From positions 1 through 8,830 of the forward strand of contig URSO01000074.1 in the NCBI GenBank assembly GCA_900550415.1: a stretch of 8,830 bases of DNA. The letters are read 5' to 3'. Numbering within the stretch: position 1 is the first letter of the stretch; each line of letters starts with the position of its first letter. Shown here in pieces: positions 7,671 to 8,830 of the stretch. The notes beneath the pieces are model-generated. The model was not told the DNA's origin. It made no database searches and saw only the letters and a program-made list of their open reading frames with translations. The position numbers were made by a program, and so were the translations under genes. This stretch comes from an uncultured Collinsella sp. (lineage in GTDB: Bacteria > Actinomycetota > Coriobacteriia > Coriobacteriales > Coriobacteriaceae).

Positions 7671-7722
7671 ACCAGAGCCGTTGTCGTGGACCCACTTGGG
7701 GTTCTTGGCGACGCGCTCTGGT
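7671..7722 (+). promoter_or_regulatory. Extended hairpin with trailing U-rich run in the grpE-dnaJ spacer
   Basis: The outer arms ACCAGAGC (7671-7678) and GCTCTGGT (7715-7722) are perfect. Inside, GTCG (7683-7686) pairs with CGAC (7709-7712), and GGACCC (7688-7693) pairs with GGGTTC (7699-7704) with one G-U pair. About 18 base pairs result, separated by small internal loops. TTTCGTTTT follows at 7722-7730, so it resembles an imperfect terminator or attenuator. It ends 12 nt before the dnaJ ribosome site. Confidence 0.45.
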
Positions 7723-7748
7723 TTCGTTTTGAAGAAAGGAGGCAGACG

Positions 7749-8714
7749 ATGCCACAGGGTAAGAACTTCTACGACGTCCTCGGCGTATCACGCGACGCCT
7801 CCGACAAGGACATCAAGACGGCGTTTCGCAAACTCGCCCAGAAATACCACCCGGATGCGGGCGGCGACGAGGCGAAGTTCAAAGAGATCAGCGAAGCGTA
7901 CGAGACCCTGTCTGACGCGAAGAAGCGCAAAGAATACGACCAGCTGCTGATGTTTGGCGGCATGCCCGGTGCCGGCGGTGCCGGCGGCTATACCTACACG
8001 GGAGGCGCCGGTGCGGGCTGGGGCGATATCTTCGACAGCATCCTGCGTGGCGAGGGCGCCTTCGGCTCTGATTGGGGCCAGGGGTTTGGCGGCGGCATGG
8101 GTGGCATGGGCGGCGCCGCGGGGGCGCGTGCGCGCAGCCGCAAGGGCAGCGATCTGTCCCTGACCGTGGACGTTACGGCGGAGGACGCGTTTCGCGGCGT
8201 GACGCATAAGGTGACCTACCGCATTCCTTCCACCGGCGAACAGCAGACCATAACGGTCTCCGTGCCCGCCGGCGCGGTGGATGGCGGCAAGCTGCGCTAC
8301 AAGCGGCGCGGCGAGTACGGTACCGGCGGCGGCGAGCGCGGCGACCTGGTGGTTACCACGCACGTCGAGGAGCACCCGCTGTTCAAGCGCAAGGGTGCAG
8401 ACGTGAATATGGACCTGCCCATCTCCATCTACGAGGCGGCGCTGGGCTGCCAGGTGGACGTTCCCACCCTGGGCGGCGCCACGGTTCGACTTAAGGTTCC
8501 GGCGGGTACGCAGACGGGCAAGACCTTCCGTTTCAAGGATATGGGCGCGCCGGACGTAAAGCATCGCGGTCGCAACGGCGCGCTGCTGGTCAAGATCGTG
8601 GTGCAGACGCCCTCGCGTCTTTCCGACCAAGAGCGCGAAAGCCTTGAGTCCCTGTTGGAAGCCGACCAGCGCGACTATCGCGAGAAGGTCGACCGTTTCC
8701 GCGCTAAGATGTAA
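7749..8714 (+). CDS. DnaJ-family co-chaperone without zinc finger (class B, CbpA-like)
   Basis: J protein that delivers substrates to DnaK and stimulates its ATPase. The 321 residues comprise a J domain (about 6-68) with HPD at 34-36, a Gly-rich region (70-126) with a DIF motif (93-95), and two C-terminal substrate-binding beta domains (about 135-290: SVPAGAVDGGKLRYKRRGEY, then LKVPAGTQTGKTFRFKDMG). The four CxxCxGxG repeats of class A DnaJ are absent; the only cysteine is Cys234. The frame opens earlier, but ATG at 7749 is chosen because AAAGGAGG (7735-7742) lies 6 nt upstream and J domains start here. It follows grpE by 124 bp and precedes hspR by 34 bp, so it occupies the dnaJ1 place of actinobacterial heat-shock operons. 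It could be named dnaJ by position or cbpA by architecture, hence no symbol. Confidence 0.93.
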   Translation: MPQGKNFYDVLGVSRDASDKDIKTAFRKLAQKYHPDAGGDEAKFKEISEAYETLSDAKKRKEYDQLLMFGGMPGAGGAGGYTYTGGAGAGWGDIFDSILRGEGAFGSDWGQGFGGGMGGMGGAAGARARSRKGSDLSLTVDVTAEDAFRGVTHKVTYRIPSTGEQQTITVSVPAGAVDGGKLRYKRRGEYGTGGGERGDLVVTTHVEEHPLFKRKGADVNMDLPISIYEAALGCQVDVPTLGGATVRLKVPAGTQTGKTFRFKDMGAPDVKHRGRNGALLVKIVVQTPSRLSDQERESLESLLEADQRDYREKVDRFRAKM

Positions 8715-8748
8715 GAGTTGCCAGCACGCCTAGGGTGAGGAGTTAACA

Positions 8749-8830
8749 ATGTCCCAAGATGGACGCGACAAGCCGCTGTATATGATCAGTGTGGCCGCTG
8801 AGCTCACGGGCATGCACCCGCAGACCCTGC
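8749..8830 (+). CDS. hspR: HspR-like MerR-family heat-shock repressor (partial, 5' end)
   Basis: Only the first 27 codons are in the window. After a short polar start the sequence reads LYMISVAAELTGMHPQTL, which matches the first helix-turn-helix of HspR (typically YxISVAAELxGMHPQTLR). HspR represses the dnaK operon and clpB in actinobacteria, with DnaK as co-repressor. The ATG follows GAGGAG (8737-8742) by 6 nt. As the fourth gene after dnaK-grpE-dnaJ it has the usual autoregulatory place. The remainder lies outside the window, so its completeness cannot be judged. Confidence 0.88.
   Translation, partial: MSQDGRDKPLYMISVAAELTGMHPQTL

Noticed and set aside
7686..7748. 21-codon upstream extension of the J protein
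   Set aside because: J domains begin within a few residues of FYDVLGV, the strong ribosome site AAAGGAGG lies inside the extension, and the extension is part of the structured spacer.

Overview
The window is a GC-rich bacterial chromosome segment with ordinary housekeeping content. It most resembles an anaerobic Actinomycetota of the Coriobacteriia (Collinsella-like). The reasons are the dnaK-grpE-dnaJ-hspR order with a MerR-family HspR, typical of actinobacteria, beside a 3H-domain NiaR-type regulator and a clostridial 2[4Fe-4S] ferredoxin, typical of anaerobes. The taxonomic call is inference from gene content and codon style. I found no rRNA, tRNA, CRISPR, transposase or phage gene.

Left part (about 1-4115): a compact + strand NAD operon, nadA-nadB-nadC-niaR. 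NadB oxidises aspartate to iminoaspartate, NadA condenses it with dihydroxyacetone phosphate to quinolinate, and NadC converts quinolinate to nicotinate mononucleotide. NiaR is the likely niacin-sensing repressor. A perfect 19-bp inverted repeat overlapping a plausible promoter just upstream of nadA is the obvious candidate operator. The operon ends at a strong bidirectional terminator (4077-4114).

Middle (about 4155-4946): a small 2[4Fe-4S] ferredoxin gene on the - strand converges on the nad operon and shares its terminator. It is followed by about 540 bp without a convincing gene. That stretch holds a tandem pair of 62-bp palindrome-containing repeats, an AT-rich patch that probably carries the dnaK promoter, and a GC-rich hairpin in the dnaK leader.

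Right part (4947-8830): the + strand heat-shock operon dnaK, grpE, a class-B (zinc-finger-less) dnaJ, and the first 27 codons of hspR, cut by the window edge. DnaK is the ATP-driven chaperone, the J protein delivers substrate and stimulates ATP hydrolysis, GrpE exchanges nucleotide, and HspR would feed back on the operon. No canonical HspR operator (HAIR) or CIRCE element was found by eye upstream of dnaK. The 124-bp grpE-dnaJ spacer is unusually rich in potential RNA structure.

I see no evidence of a wholly new system. The observations most worth checking are non-coding: the nadA operator and its flanking direct repeats, the nadA-nadB hairpin, the tandem 62-bp repeats, the missing HAIR, and the structured spacer ahead of dnaJ.
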